DNA of 64,000 bases from Bin80 sp964291275 (lineage in GTDB: Bacteria; Bacteroidota; Rhodothermia; Rhodothermales; Bin80). Within the stretch, counting starts at the first letter, position 1. Each line of letters opens with the position of its first letter. A program made the translations under genes and the position numbers. Below the pieces are notes generated by a model. It saw nothing but the letters and a program-made list of their open reading frames with translations. It ran no database searches and was not told the DNA's origin. Positions 1 to 8,849 of this stretch are shown here, in pieces. The stretch is taken from NCBI GenBank assembly GCA_964291275.2, contig OZ219799.1:1178001-1242000 (forward strand), in the 5' to 3' direction.

Positions 1-2
1 GG

Positions 3-248
3 TTGCGTCCACTTGGTATTGACGAAGCCGCCTCAGTCACGATTGACTGTCAGTTAGAAACAGACGCCAACCGGTTCAAGAAGGCTGCATTTGCGAACTG
101 TGTGGCAGATCTGATCAATATCTGTGACGGTGCAGATGTGTACAACGATGATGAAACTGGCTATACCAACACTGAAGGCTACAATCGTGTCTATGATGAC
201 GATGGCGATGAAAGTCATGTAGCCTGTGATTTTCCAGATGAAGATTGA
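3..248 (+). CDS. 3' end of an unknown acidic protein (partial)
   Basis: This frame is open to the left edge of the window and ends in TGA, so it is probably the C-terminal part of a longer gene. The TTG at base 3 need not be the real start. The visible 81 residues are rich in Asp and Glu, with a run of acidic residues near the end, and contain four Cys. I do not recognise a family. No gene follows on this strand until carA about 600 bases later. Confidence 0.4.
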   Translation: MRPLGIDEAASVTIDCQLETDANRFKKAAFANCVADLINICDGADVYNDDETGYTNTEGYNRVYDDDGDESHVACDFPDED

Positions 249-794
249 GCCAGGCTCCTTACTGGTTAGGGGCTGAGTCCCATCGTGTTAGTGCCCTCAA
301 ATTGCCTCTGTGAGCCTCTGACGATGGCCGGAGAGAGCAAGCTAACTGGGTCTGGACGGGTAAAATATCCAGACTGAATGCAGCATTCATATCCCCCGCC
401 TCCATCTGTGCATCACAGTAAGTTCTAATCCCCCGGAGCTCCTGCTGACGCGCCGAGGCAACCCGCTGATATTCTCTCACCTGACACAATTGCCAAACAC
501 AAACGTACCCAAGTCGACATGGGATTCTCGGACGGATACAACGGGCAAGCCTAGGACAGGGTTGAATTCTGGAGATTCCAATATATTACGGGAGCTATCA
601 CGATTCGTGTGAAATTGGTGATTTTCGGACGAAATGATTTCTAAATTCCAGGATCCGGTAGCCTGTTAAGTCCATTACCGATTAACGTTGACCATTGAAC
701 AGTGCAGCGCTATTCATTGCTAAACCAGGTATAGTGTTTGGAATATCGTTAACGTGCGTATCTTTCTCGCTATAGTCCTTTGCATGCGGTTAAG
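249..794. other. gene-poor stretch with a decayed reading frame on the minus strand
   Basis: No convincing gene is seen here. A 76-codon minus-strand frame (259-489) shows a protein-like stretch, QRVASARQQEL followed by YCDAQMEAGDMNAAF. The corresponding bases resemble those at about 63030-63130 near the other end of the window. I read both as remnants of one gene family. The rest, up to the carA leader, holds nothing I can name apart from a possible sigma-70-like promoter: TTAACG, 16 bases, then TATAGT at about 771-776. Confidence 0.35.
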
Positions 795-823
795 GCCTTC
801 TCGGGCTTCGAGAGGGCTTTTTT
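795..823 (+). terminator. intrinsic terminator in the carA leader
   Basis: A 9-bp stem (GCCTTCTCG with CGAGAGGGC, one G-U pair) closes a 5-base loop and is followed directly by six T residues. It lies only 33 bases before the carA start and more than 500 bases after the previous gene. It may therefore act as an attenuator on carAB rather than as the terminator of the upstream gene. The hairpin and T-run are seen directly; the attenuator role is inferred. Confidence 0.65.
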
Positions 824-855
824 AGGGAATTATAGGAGTACAGAAACTGAGATAA

Positions 856-1956
856 ATGAGTTTTGAACCACAACCCTCCAAGCTAGCGCTGGCCGACGGA
901 ACAGTGGTGGTGGGTACAGCAATCGGTGCCAGCGGAGAAAGCGGTGGTGAACTCTGTTTTAATACGAGCATGACAGGGTACCAGGAAATCCTTACTGATC
1001 CATCCTATCACGGGCAGATCATGATGATGACCTATCCTCACATAGGCAATTATGGTGCCCACGACGACGATACGGAGGCAGCTAGACCTATGGTTTCTGC
1101 CTTGGTTGTGCGAGCTTTCTCGCGTAAATATTCCAATTTGTTGGCGCAGGAATCCCTGCACAACTATATGGACAGGCACGGCTTAGTTGGCATTACAGGT
1201 GTGGATACCCGCAAACTGGTACTACATATTCGGGAGAGCGGCGTCATGAATGCCGTGATTTCGTCCAAAGATCTGGATGATACTTCGCTCGTAGAAAAAG
1301 CACGGGCATGGCCCAGTATGGATGGACTGGAGTTGGCTTCCAGGGTAACCTGCAGCGAACCATATACCTATTCGGATACGGATGGTCTCCGCGTAGCGGT
1401 GTATGATTTTGGGGTTAAAACCAACATTTTGCGTACGTTCGCAGCCTTGGGATGCAGTGTTAAGGTCTTTCCCGGGCAGACGCCGCTCACGGACGCGCTG
1501 GCTTGGTCACCCGATGGTCTATTCTTTTCGAATGGCCCGGGGGATCCAAGAGTAATGCCGGAAGCTATCGCCTGCGTCCGGGAAGCAATGATGACTGGTG
1601 TACCGCTCTTTGGGATTTGTCTTGGACACCAGCTTATGGCTTTAGCACAGGAGATAGACGTATTCAAGATGTATGTTGGCCATAGAGGTGCGAATCAGCC
1701 GGTAAAAAATATGAGAACTGGCAGAGTGGAGGTAACCACGCAGAATCATGGGTTCTCGGTAGATCCAGAGTCTATATCCAGCGAGTTGGCTAACATTTCT
1801 CACGTGAACCTGAATGACCAGACGATAGAAGGTCTGCGCTTCGAAGGTTTTCAAGGATTCAGTGTTCAGTATCACCCAGAGGCATCACCAGGGCCTCACG
1901 ACAGTCGCTATTTATTTGAAGAGTACTTGCAGATGTGCTCAAAAGTCAGGTCCTAA
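856..1956 (+). CDS. carA: carbamoyl phosphate synthase, small (glutaminase) subunit
   Basis: CarA hydrolyses glutamine and channels ammonia to CarB to make carbamoyl phosphate for arginine and pyrimidine synthesis. The 366 residues have the normal two-part layout: an N-terminal CPSase small-chain domain and a C-terminal class I glutaminase domain. The nucleophile is Cys255 in GICLGHQ, and the partners His340 and Glu342 lie in HPEAS. The length is usual for the family. The ATG start follows a weak AGGAG-like sequence, with an intrinsic terminator just upstream. carB begins three bases after the stop, so the two are surely co-transcribed. Confidence 0.97.
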   Translation: MSFEPQPSKLALADGTVVVGTAIGASGESGGELCFNTSMTGYQEILTDPSYHGQIMMMTYPHIGNYGAHDDDTEAARPMVSALVVRAFSRKYSNLLAQESLHNYMDRHGLVGITGVDTRKLVLHIRESGVMNAVISSKDLDDTSLVEKARAWPSMDGLELASRVTCSEPYTYSDTDGLRVAVYDFGVKTNILRTFAALGCSVKVFPGQTPLTDALAWSPDGLFFSNGPGDPRVMPEAIACVREAMMTGVPLFGICLGHQLMALAQEIDVFKMYVGHRGANQPVKNMRTGRVEVTTQNHGFSVDPESISSELANISHVNLNDQTIEGLRFEGFQGFSVQYHPEASPGPHDSRYLFEEYLQMCSKVRS

Positions 1957-1959
1957 CTG

Positions 1960-4791
1960 ATGCCACGGCGCACAGATATTCACAAGATTTTACTGATCGG
2001 GTCGGGTCCTATCATTATCGGCCAAGCCTGCGAGTTCGATTACTCAGGAACACAAGCCTGCAGAGCGCTCCGAAAAGAGGGCTACGAGGTTGTGCTGGTC
2101 AATTCGAATCCAGCTACGATCATGACCGATCCCATTACGGCGGATCGAATTTATTTGGAAGAGCTGACTGCGCCATCCATCCGCAGGATTGTAGAAGAGG
2201 AGCGACCTGATGCTGTGCTGCCTACCATGGGAGGACAGACGGGATTGAACTTAGCTGACGAATTACAGCGACAGGGATACTGGGAGGCGCAGGATGTGAA
2301 AGTAATCGGCGTAGATATAGATGCGATCCATATTACTGAGGATCGGCAGCAGTTCCGTGATCTGATGGAAGAGATTGGTGTGGATCAGGCGCGCAGCCAA
2401 GTGGCCAGGAGTCTGCTGGAAGCGAAGGAGGTCATACAATCTCTGGGCGGGTTACCGGTGGTTATTCGGCCATCATTTACCTTGGGTGGTGCAGGCGGTG
2501 GAATCATATGGAGTCCCAGGGAACTGGAGAGGAAGGTTATGCGGGGGCTCGAACTCTCCCCAGTCCATGAGGTCCTCGTGGAAGAATGTGTGTATGGCTG
2601 GAAAGAATTCGAGTTGGAATTACTGCGTGATCGAAATGATAATGTGATCATTATCTGCACAATAGAGAATGTGGATCCCATGGGCGTCCATACGGGGGAT
2701 TCGGTGACGGTAGCACCGGCCCAGACGCTTACAGATAAGCAGTTCCAACATATGCGGGACACAGCTATCCGCATGATGAGGTCTATTGGAACCTTCGCAG
2801 GCGGTTGCAACGTGCAGTTCGGGATTAACCCGGTGGATGGACGCATGATTGCCATTGAAATTAATCCACGGGTCTCTCGTTCATCAGCACTTGCGTCAAA
2901 AGCAACCGGATATCCGATCGCGAAAGTCGCGGCCAGGCTTGCTGTCGGATATACCCTGGATGAGTTAAAAAATGACGTAACTGAAACTACGAGTGCTTGT
3001 TTTGAGCCGGCAATCGATTACGTGGTAACCAAGATTCCCCGTTGGAATTTCGAGAAATTCGAAGGTGTGGATGAGGAGTTGACCACACAGATGAAGGCGG
3101 TTGGAGAGGTAATGTCCATTGGGAGAACCTTCACAGAAAGTCTGCAGAAGGCGTGGCAGAGCCTGGAAATCGGCTATGCAGGCCTGGGGGCAGATCGGGA
3201 TAACCCGGATCGACCCAGCGTGCGCGAGCGCCTGCGCAAGTCATACTGGGATCGGACTCTCCAAATCAGGAATGCATTTATGCATGGTGCTTCCATGGAT
3301 GAGGTGTACGACATTACGCGGGTTGATCCTTGGTTCTTGCAGCGAATAAGGATGCTCGTTGATCTGGAAAAAGCATTCCAAAGGTTACGCCTACAGGATA
3401 TCACGGCAGAGCAAATGCTGGATTTTAAACAGCACGGCTATTCGGATGTCCAGATTGCGTGGCTCGTGGCGGATGAAGTGAGTGAAGAAGAGGTACGTCA
3501 ATATCGCCTGTCTCAGAATATCCGTCCCCAATTTCTTTTGGTCGATACATGTGCTGGAGAGTTTCCGGCAGCTACTCCGTACTTCTACTCTTCCTACGAA
3601 AGTGCAACAGAGAGCCTGGTCTCTGACCGGGAGAAGGTCATCATACTTGGCAGTGGACCCAACCGAATTGGTCAGGGGATCGAGTTCGATTACTCCTGCG
3701 TCCACGGAGTGCAGGCAGTGCAGGAAATGGGCTATGAGGCAATAATGATTAATTGCAATCCCGAAACCGTGTCGACGGATTTTGATATTGCAGATAAGCT
3801 TTACTTTGAACCTGTATTCTGGGAACGTGTACTTGATATCATTGAACACGAGAAGCCCAAGGGCGTCATTGTCCAACTTGGCGGGCAGACAGCATTAAAA
3901 CTCGCAGGGAAGCTTTCTGAGCGGGGGATAAAAATATTTGGTACCTCCTATGAGCTTATGGATTTGGCCGAGAACCGGGGCAAGTTTTCCGAGATTCTCG
4001 AAGAGTTAGAGATTCCCTTCCCACCATACGGCATGGCTCAGACGGTATACGAGGCGGTGCGAGTAGCCGAGTCTATTGGATATCCAATCCTTGTGCGACC
4101 CAGTTATGTTCTGGGGGGGCAGGGAATGAGAATTGCCATCAATAAGGAGGAGGTTGAGCGTTATGTGACCGATATCTACACACTACTGCCCGACAATGAG
4201 ATTCTGCTTGATCTATTCTTAAACAATGGCATTGAGATTGATGTAGATGCTGTGCGCGATACTGATGGTGATGTATGGATTACGGGAATCATGCAGCATA
4301 TCGAACCTGCAGGTGTGCATTCCGGTGACTCCACAGCTGTCCTGCCACCGTATTCCCTGAGTGAATCCATCATTGAAGACATTAAGAAATACACCATAGC
4401 TATCGCGAATCGTTTGGAGGTACTGGGATTAATGAATGTGCAAATGGTTGTGCAGGGAGATATGGTTTACGTGATTGAAGCCAATCCTCGTGCGTCGCGT
4501 ACAGTTCCGTTCGTCGCAAAGGCTACGGGGGTGCCGGTGGCCCGCATTGCCAGCAAAGTTATTCTGGGAGCCAAACTCAAAGATTTCAGGGCTGAAGGTG
4601 TATTGAATTCCAGTTTGAAAGGGTATGCAATCAAAGAACCTGTTTTCTCGTGGTCCAAGTTCCCGGAAGTGCGAAAAGAGCTTGGCCCGGAAATGAAGTC
4701 CACAGGTGAGACCATTGTCTTTGTGGATGCGCTCACCGATAGTCACTTTGAGCGTCCATACGAAATGCGCAACCTATACCTGTCACGTTAG
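1960..4791 (+). CDS. carB: carbamoyl phosphate synthase, large subunit, without the allosteric domain
   Basis: CarB makes carbamoyl phosphate from ammonia, bicarbonate and two ATP, as the partner of CarA. Two homologous ATP-grasp halves are visible. Each opens with a GSGP-type nucleotide-fold motif (GSGPIIIGQ; GSGPNRIGQG), with the oligomerisation segment between them. The protein is 943 residues, against about 1070 in E. coli. It ends shortly after the MKSTGE motif at about residue 911, so the C-terminal MGS-like domain that binds UMP, IMP and ornithine in E. coli is absent. Short CarB proteins are known to me from Bacteroidota, so this is probably the lineage norm rather than damage. yebC starts three bases after the stop. 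Confidence 0.96.
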   Translation: MPRRTDIHKILLIGSGPIIIGQACEFDYSGTQACRALRKEGYEVVLVNSNPATIMTDPITADRIYLEELTAPSIRRIVEEERPDAVLPTMGGQTGLNLADELQRQGYWEAQDVKVIGVDIDAIHITEDRQQFRDLMEEIGVDQARSQVARSLLEAKEVIQSLGGLPVVIRPSFTLGGAGGGIIWSPRELERKVMRGLELSPVHEVLVEECVYGWKEFELELLRDRNDNVIIICTIENVDPMGVHTGDSVTVAPAQTLTDKQFQHMRDTAIRMMRSIGTFAGGCNVQFGINPVDGRMIAIEINPRVSRSSALASKATGYPIAKVAARLAVGYTLDELKNDVTETTSACFEPAIDYVVTKIPRWNFEKFEGVDEELTTQMKAVGEVMSIGRTFTESLQKAWQSLEIGYAGLGADRDNPDRPSVRERLRKSYWDRTLQIRNAFMHGASMDEVYDITRVDPWFLQRIRMLVDLEKAFQRLRLQDITAEQMLDFKQHGYSDVQIAWLVADEVSEEEVRQYRLSQNIRPQFLLVDTCAGEFPAATPYFYSSYESATESLVSDREKVIILGSGPNRIGQGIEFDYSCVHGVQAVQEMGYEAIMINCNPETVSTDFDIADKLYFEPVFWERVLDIIEHEKPKGVIVQLGGQTALKLAGKLSERGIKIFGTSYELMDLAENRGKFSEILEELEIPFPPYGMAQTVYEAVRVAESIGYPILVRPSYVLGGQGMRIAINKEEVERYVTDIYTLLPDNEILLDLFLNNGIEIDVDAVRDTDGDVWITGIMQHIEPAGVHSGDSTAVLPPYSLSESIIEDIKKYTIAIANRLEVLGLMNVQMVVQGDMVYVIEANPRASRTVPFVAKATGVPVARIASKVILGAKLKDFRAEGVLNSSLKGYAIKEPVFSWSKFPEVRKELGPEMKSTGETIVFVDALTDSHFERPYEMRNLYLSR

Positions 4792-4794
4792 CAG

Positions 4795-5514
4795 ATGGCT
4801 GGACATAACAAGTGGTCAAAGGTTAAGCGGCAAAAGGCGGTCACCGACAGCCGTCGTTCGAAAGCTTGGGCCGTAATCACGCGTGACATTATGGTAGCTG
4901 CCCGTGAGGGTGGTAAGGATCCAGACATGAATACGCGCCTCGCGCTTGCCATCCAAAAGGCCAAGGGCAAGAATATGCCCAAGGAAAATATCGAACGGGC
5001 AATTAAACGTGGGTCGGGAGAAATTGAAGGGCAGGATTACAAGGAATGCACGTACGAGGGATACAGCGCGCAAGGAGTAGCAGTCATGGTTGATGCATTG
5101 ACGGACAATACAAATCGTACAGTTGCCGATGTGCGCAGCGTGTTTGCCAAAAGTGGAGGGCGTTTGGCTAAATCAGGTAGCGTCGCTTATCTCTTTGAGC
5201 GCAAAGGGTTGATTCATGTTGATTCGGGGAGCATAGATGAGCTGGAGCTCCTAGAACTCGTAGCGGATAGTGGTGCGGATGATATGGAAAAAGACGAGGG
5301 TACGTTCGTGGTTATCGTACCTGTGGAAACTTTCGAAGCAGTTCAGACCGAGATTGCTAATGCCGGAATCAAAATTGAAGAAGCACGTCTTGTTCGTGTT
5401 CCGATGACGAGCGTTAAAAAGGAAGTCAACCAAGTGCGTCAGACGGAGACACTGGTGACAAAGCTGGAGGATCTGCAAGACGTACAGGAAGTCTTCACTA
5501 ATCTTGAGATGTGA
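4795..5514 (+). CDS. yebC: YebC/PmpR/TACO1 family protein
   Basis: This is a full-length 239-residue member of the YebC family, opening with the hallmark AGHNKWSKVKRQK. Members have been described as DNA-binding regulators and, more recently, as factors that help ribosomes through difficult sequences. Which role applies here cannot be told from sequence. It follows carB by three bases and overlaps the start of ruvC. The yebC-ruvC pairing is a very common bacterial arrangement linked to Holliday-junction processing genes. Confidence 0.95.
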   Translation: MAGHNKWSKVKRQKAVTDSRRSKAWAVITRDIMVAAREGGKDPDMNTRLALAIQKAKGKNMPKENIERAIKRGSGEIEGQDYKECTYEGYSAQGVAVMVDALTDNTNRTVADVRSVFAKSGGRLAKSGSVAYLFERKGLIHVDSGSIDELELLELVADSGADDMEKDEGTFVVIVPVETFEAVQTEIANAGIKIEEARLVRVPMTSVKKEVNQVRQTETLVTKLEDLQDVQEVFTNLEM

Positions 5515-6056
5515 TGAAAGTTTTGGGTATTGATCCCGGTTCGTTACAGACCGGTTACGGCATTATTGATGAGGACAATCGAGTTCATGGATTTGGGGCA
5601 GTTGCGTTCTCCGGTGATCATGTGGTACGTGTTCAAGCTATTTATCACGAAATAACCCGGTTGGTCAAAGAATTAAAGCCCAATACCTGTGGCATCGAAA
5701 TGCCGGTTTATGGAAGGAATCCGCAGGCCATGCTTAAGCTTGGCCGTGCCCAAGCCGCGGCAATGCTGGCGGTTCTGAATCAGGGGGTATCGGTAACACA
5801 GTACACCCCCAAGATGATTAAGCGATCCGTGACGGGCAATGGCAATGCCAGCAAACAGCAGGTAACCTATATGGTCAGCACTTTGCTGGAATTTGGTGAA
5901 TTGAACCACGAGCTAACACACGATGCCTCGGATGCATTGGCAGTTGCGTTTTGCCATAAAGAGCGGGAGTTGACGGGCAAACAATCGGGAGAGTCACGCT
6001 ACAACAATTGGGCCGCTTTTGTACGAGCAAACCCGGATCGTGTGGTCGGAAGTTAG
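5514..6056 (+). CDS. ruvC: crossover junction endodeoxyribonuclease RuvC
   Basis: RuvC cuts Holliday junctions during recombination, as a dimer with RuvAB. The 180-residue protein carries the RNase H-fold acidic residues: Asp7 in GIDPGS, Glu62 in GIEMPVYG, and the C-terminal cluster His136, Asp137, Asp140 in HDASDALA. The length is normal. I chose the ATG at 5514, which overlaps the yebC stop in a TGATG arrangement. A GTG one codon upstream would add a single residue. It is the last gene of the carA-carB-yebC-ruvC unit. ruvA and ruvB are not in the window. Confidence 0.95.
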   Translation: MKVLGIDPGSLQTGYGIIDEDNRVHGFGAVAFSGDHVVRVQAIYHEITRLVKELKPNTCGIEMPVYGRNPQAMLKLGRAQAAAMLAVLNQGVSVTQYTPKMIKRSVTGNGNASKQQVTYMVSTLLEFGELNHELTHDASDALAVAFCHKERELTGKQSGESRYNNWAAFVRANPDRVVGS

Positions 6057-6063
6057 GGAGAGA

Positions 6064-6164
6064 CACATCCTGTAAGCTATAATTCGGTGGAGTCGAAAGC
6101 CACTGGGGGTGTTTAGGCGGGAGTAGCGTTATATGATCGGCTACTGTGGACTTAGTAGGATGTG
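6064..6164 (+). ncRNA. candidate structured RNA (three-way junction)
   Basis: An 8-bp perfect helix (CACATCCT at 6064-6071 with AGGATGTG at 6157-6164) encloses two hairpins. One is CGGTGG with CCACTG (6085-6105), with one G-U pair. The other is AGTAGC with GCTACT (6122-6145), perfect. It lies in the 220-base gap after ruvC and before a small ORF. It does not fit the tRNA, tmRNA, SRP RNA or riboswitch consensus patterns I know. The pairing is seen directly; an RNA gene or leader is inferred. The strand is assumed from the flanking genes. Confidence 0.35.
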
Positions 6165-6279
6165 CCAGGATGCTTCGGATTTAACAGATTTTTTCATCGG
6201 GTGGAGATTAGCGGGTTTTTGTTGAACATTGAAAGAGGGCTTGCGTTAGCGCGCGTGGCTAGCAAATTCTTATAGTTCA

Positions 6280-6546
6280 GTGAAAATTGGAAAAGACTGC
6301 GAGTATCCATTGGACCGCTTGCCAATTGTTCAGGCCTATCATTGGCAGAGCCGGTCCAAACCCTCTCTCAAAAAGGGAGAACTTGTCTATTATGGACCAT
6401 ATCCAACCTCGTACGGAATCGGCGAAGTACAGCGTGTAACCAATAGCCTTGTTGCTGTAGATTTTCGCGGTACTGGTAGCGCTCGGGTACACGAAGATGT
6501 AATTCACGAGCACTACTTGATTCCACTGGCAGATGCTACTCGATAG
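6280..6546 (+). CDS. small hypothetical protein
   Basis: This 88-residue frame begins with GTG. The central part (KKGELVYYGPYPTSYGIGEVQ, then a VAVDFRGTG strand) reads like a compact SH3-like or DUF3553-type barrel, in which a KG-x-V start and a later G-x-G-x-V strand are typical. I cannot assign a function. It stands alone between ruvC and the ABC transporter genes, with about 220 bases upstream holding a possible structured RNA. It could be a reader of nucleic acid or a small accessory protein, but nothing in the sequence decides this. Confidence 0.5.
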   Translation: MKIGKDCEYPLDRLPIVQAYHWQSRSKPSLKKGELVYYGPYPTSYGIGEVQRVTNSLVAVDFRGTGSARVHEDVIHEHYLIPLADATR

Positions 6547-6633
6547 GGAGCGGTTTTGCGTGGGCAAGTCGGGGAGTTGTCAGTGTATCGGTGTGGTAAT
6601 GGTGTATCCGAATAGTTACTATAGCTGTTGCTG

Positions 6634-7548
6634 ATGGGCTCATTAGTCCTACAGGGAATAACGAAGCGGTTTGGCAAGGTTACGGCCGCTCAGGATATTT
6701 CGCTCGAGGCTGCGCCAGGACGAATTCTCGGTCTTTTGGGGCCTAACGGTGCGGGGAAAACCACGACAATCCGGATGATTGCCAACATCCTTACGCCGGA
6801 TGAAGGCACGGTAACGCTTGATGGACGTGTGGTCGGACCATGGAGTCAAGAGCAGATGGGATATTTGCCGGAAGAACGGGGCCTCTATAAGAAGATCAAG
6901 GTTAATAACCAGCTTCAGTATCTGGCCGCACTTAAGGGCATACGTGCGAAAGATTCGGTGCCCAGAATAAATTACTGGATGAAACGTCTAGGTTTGCAGG
7001 AATGGGGTGCTCGCAAGGCTCAGGAGTTGTCTAAAGGGATGCAGCAAAAAGTACAGTTTATTGCTGCTGTACTACCAAATCCTCGCCTGGTCATTTTAGA
7101 TGAGCCGTTCAGTGGGTTAGATCCTGTCAATAGTGAACTTCTGCGTGAGATTGTTGCGGAGTTCAAGGCTGATGATCGGACTATTTTATTCGCAAGTCAT
7201 CGCATGGAGCAGGTAGAGCAATTGTGTGATGATATTTGTCTGATAGCCAACGGGGAACTTGTTTTGAGTGGAACTCTTCGTGAAATTAAGCGAAGGTTTA
7301 AGCGCGACAAGCTAGCACTTGCATACGATGGGGAGGCCCCCTTCCTGGACGCCATGAAGGAGACAGGAGACCTGCAGCTCCTGGAGCGCAACGAAGACGG
7401 TTGCATTGTGCGCTTAGCGGAACACTGTCACCCCAGGTCCCTGTTGGACCGTTTGCTCGCGACTCCAAACCTTGAACTATACCGTTTCGAGTTGCTTCAG
7501 CCGTCCTTGAACGAGATTTTTATTCGGACTGTGGAATCTCAAAGATGA
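6634..7548 (+). CDS. ABC transporter ATP-binding protein, NatA type
   Basis: This is the ATPase half of a probable ABC-2 exporter. Over 304 residues it shows Walker A GPNGAGKTT (about 36-44), the signature LSKGMQQ, Walker B VILDEPFSGLD, and a switch histidine in FASHRMEQ. A C-terminal DUF4162-like tail of about 80 residues is typical of NatA and similar proteins. I chose the ATG at 6634; the frame also has TTG and CTG codons just upstream. The stop overlaps the permease start by four bases (ATGA), so the two are translationally coupled. Sodium export is the textbook role for NatAB, but the substrate cannot be read from sequence. Confidence 0.92.
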   Translation: MGSLVLQGITKRFGKVTAAQDISLEAAPGRILGLLGPNGAGKTTTIRMIANILTPDEGTVTLDGRVVGPWSQEQMGYLPEERGLYKKIKVNNQLQYLAALKGIRAKDSVPRINYWMKRLGLQEWGARKAQELSKGMQQKVQFIAAVLPNPRLVILDEPFSGLDPVNSELLREIVAEFKADDRTILFASHRMEQVEQLCDDICLIANGELVLSGTLREIKRRFKRDKLALAYDGEAPFLDAMKETGDLQLLERNEDGCIVRLAEHCHPRSLLDRLLATPNLELYRFELLQPSLNEIFIRTVESQR

Positions 7549-8849
7549 GCAGAAAAAGCCTAGTGGTTATGCAGAGCGAGTTCATGCGGCGCGTGACCTC
7601 GAAAACCTTTATCCTAACCACATTGCTGGGACCGGCATTATTGATAGCTTTTTTTGCCGTCATAGTTATGATTTCAATCTCTGCGGTAGAAGACACTTCC
7701 CAGGAAAACGAGTCTCATCGTATTGCTGTAGTGGATGAAACCGGCGTGCTGAACACCCGGATACTGAACCAGGATGCAGGTGGCCATGTCTTAGTTACTG
7801 CTGATCTCAGCTCCGCACGTGAGGGAGTTCTCGATGGACGTTTTGATGCATACGTTCGTATTCCACCAGAGGTGATTTCCGGAACCACACAGCCGGTGCT
7901 TTACTCGCAGGAGGGGAGCGGACTTGGTGTACGCGGTACACTCGGAAGCATAGTAGAGAGGGCGCTGGAAGACCATTTACTGGCCGAGCGTAATGTTTCT
8001 GCAGATGTACGGTCCATACTGGATCGTGCGGTGTGGTTGGATACTGTCAGGTTGACCGATGAAGGTGAAGAAGCGGGGGCGCCAGAGGGATATGCAATAA
8101 TTGGTGGGGTGTTGGGTATGGTCATGTACATGACCATGCTTATTTATGGGTCGTTAATTTTGTACGGTACGCTGGAGGAGAGAACCACACGTGTTGTCGA
8201 AATTATTGTGTCCTCCGTTCGCCCATTTGATCTGCTCATGGGCAAGGTACTGGGGATCGGTTTAATTGGTTTTGTGCAGATGGCAGTCTGGATGTTGATG
8301 TTTTTGGGAGCCATGATATTAGCCGGGCCGGTTATTGGGCTGTTCATCGATCCAGCAATGTATGATTTGTCCACAACTGCAACCACTCAGGAAATACTGA
8401 CAGCGGCGAATATTTCTTTGCCGCATATTTCGGCGGGTCTTTTCATATGGTTCATCCTCTACTTTATTGGGGGCTACCTTCTTTATGGTGGGTTATTTGC
8501 GACGGTAGGGACGCTGGTTGATTCTCCGCAGGAATCGCAAGGATTGATGATTCCACTGCTCATGCCCATGATTATTTCGATCATTTTCCTGTCGCCGGTG
8601 ATCGTGAACCCAAACAGCGGGCTCGCATTGGGGTTATCGCTGTTTCCCCTAACTTCGCCAGTTCCTATGATCGTCCGCCTATCAGTTACGGATGTTCCAT
8701 TCTGGCAGATTTTGTTGTCCTACGGATTGCTGATACTGTCCTTTATGGGCTCAATATGGGTCAGTGCCCGGATCTATCGCGCGAGTATTCTTATGTATGG
8801 TAAGAAGCCCTCTCTCAGAGTTATAGCGAGCTATCTTCGCAGTGGTTGA
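7545..8849 (+). CDS. ABC-2 type permease, NatB type
   Basis: This is the membrane partner of the preceding ATPase. The 434-residue protein has one hydrophobic segment near residues 23-47, then a long extracytoplasmic loop of about 130 residues. A cluster of five or six membrane segments follows in the second half, with the ABC_tran-permease segment EERTTRVVEIIVSS typical of NatB-like proteins. The gene overlaps its ATPase by four bases. Its 3' end runs about 19 bases into the convergent ogt gene. Confidence 0.9.
   Translation: MSRKSLVVMQSEFMRRVTSKTFILTTLLGPALLIAFFAVIVMISISAVEDTSQENESHRIAVVDETGVLNTRILNQDAGGHVLVTADLSSAREGVLDGRFDAYVRIPPEVISGTTQPVLYSQEGSGLGVRGTLGSIVERALEDHLLAERNVSADVRSILDRAVWLDTVRLTDEGEEAGAPEGYAIIGGVLGMVMYMTMLIYGSLILYGTLEERTTRVVEIIVSSVRPFDLLMGKVLGIGLIGFVQMAVWMLMFLGAMILAGPVIGLFIDPAMYDLSTTATTQEILTAANISLPHISAGLFIWFILYFIGGYLLYGGLFATVGTLVDSPQESQGLMIPLLMPMIISIIFLSPVIVNPNSGLALGLSLFPLTSPVPMIVRLSVTDVPFWQILLSYGLLILSFMGSIWVSARIYRASILMYGKKPSLRVIASYLRSG

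Noticed and set aside
6061..6170. Possible tRNA or cobalamin riboswitch (a GCCACTG string is present).
   Set aside because: No anticodon arm or T-loop, and the other cobalamin boxes are missing.
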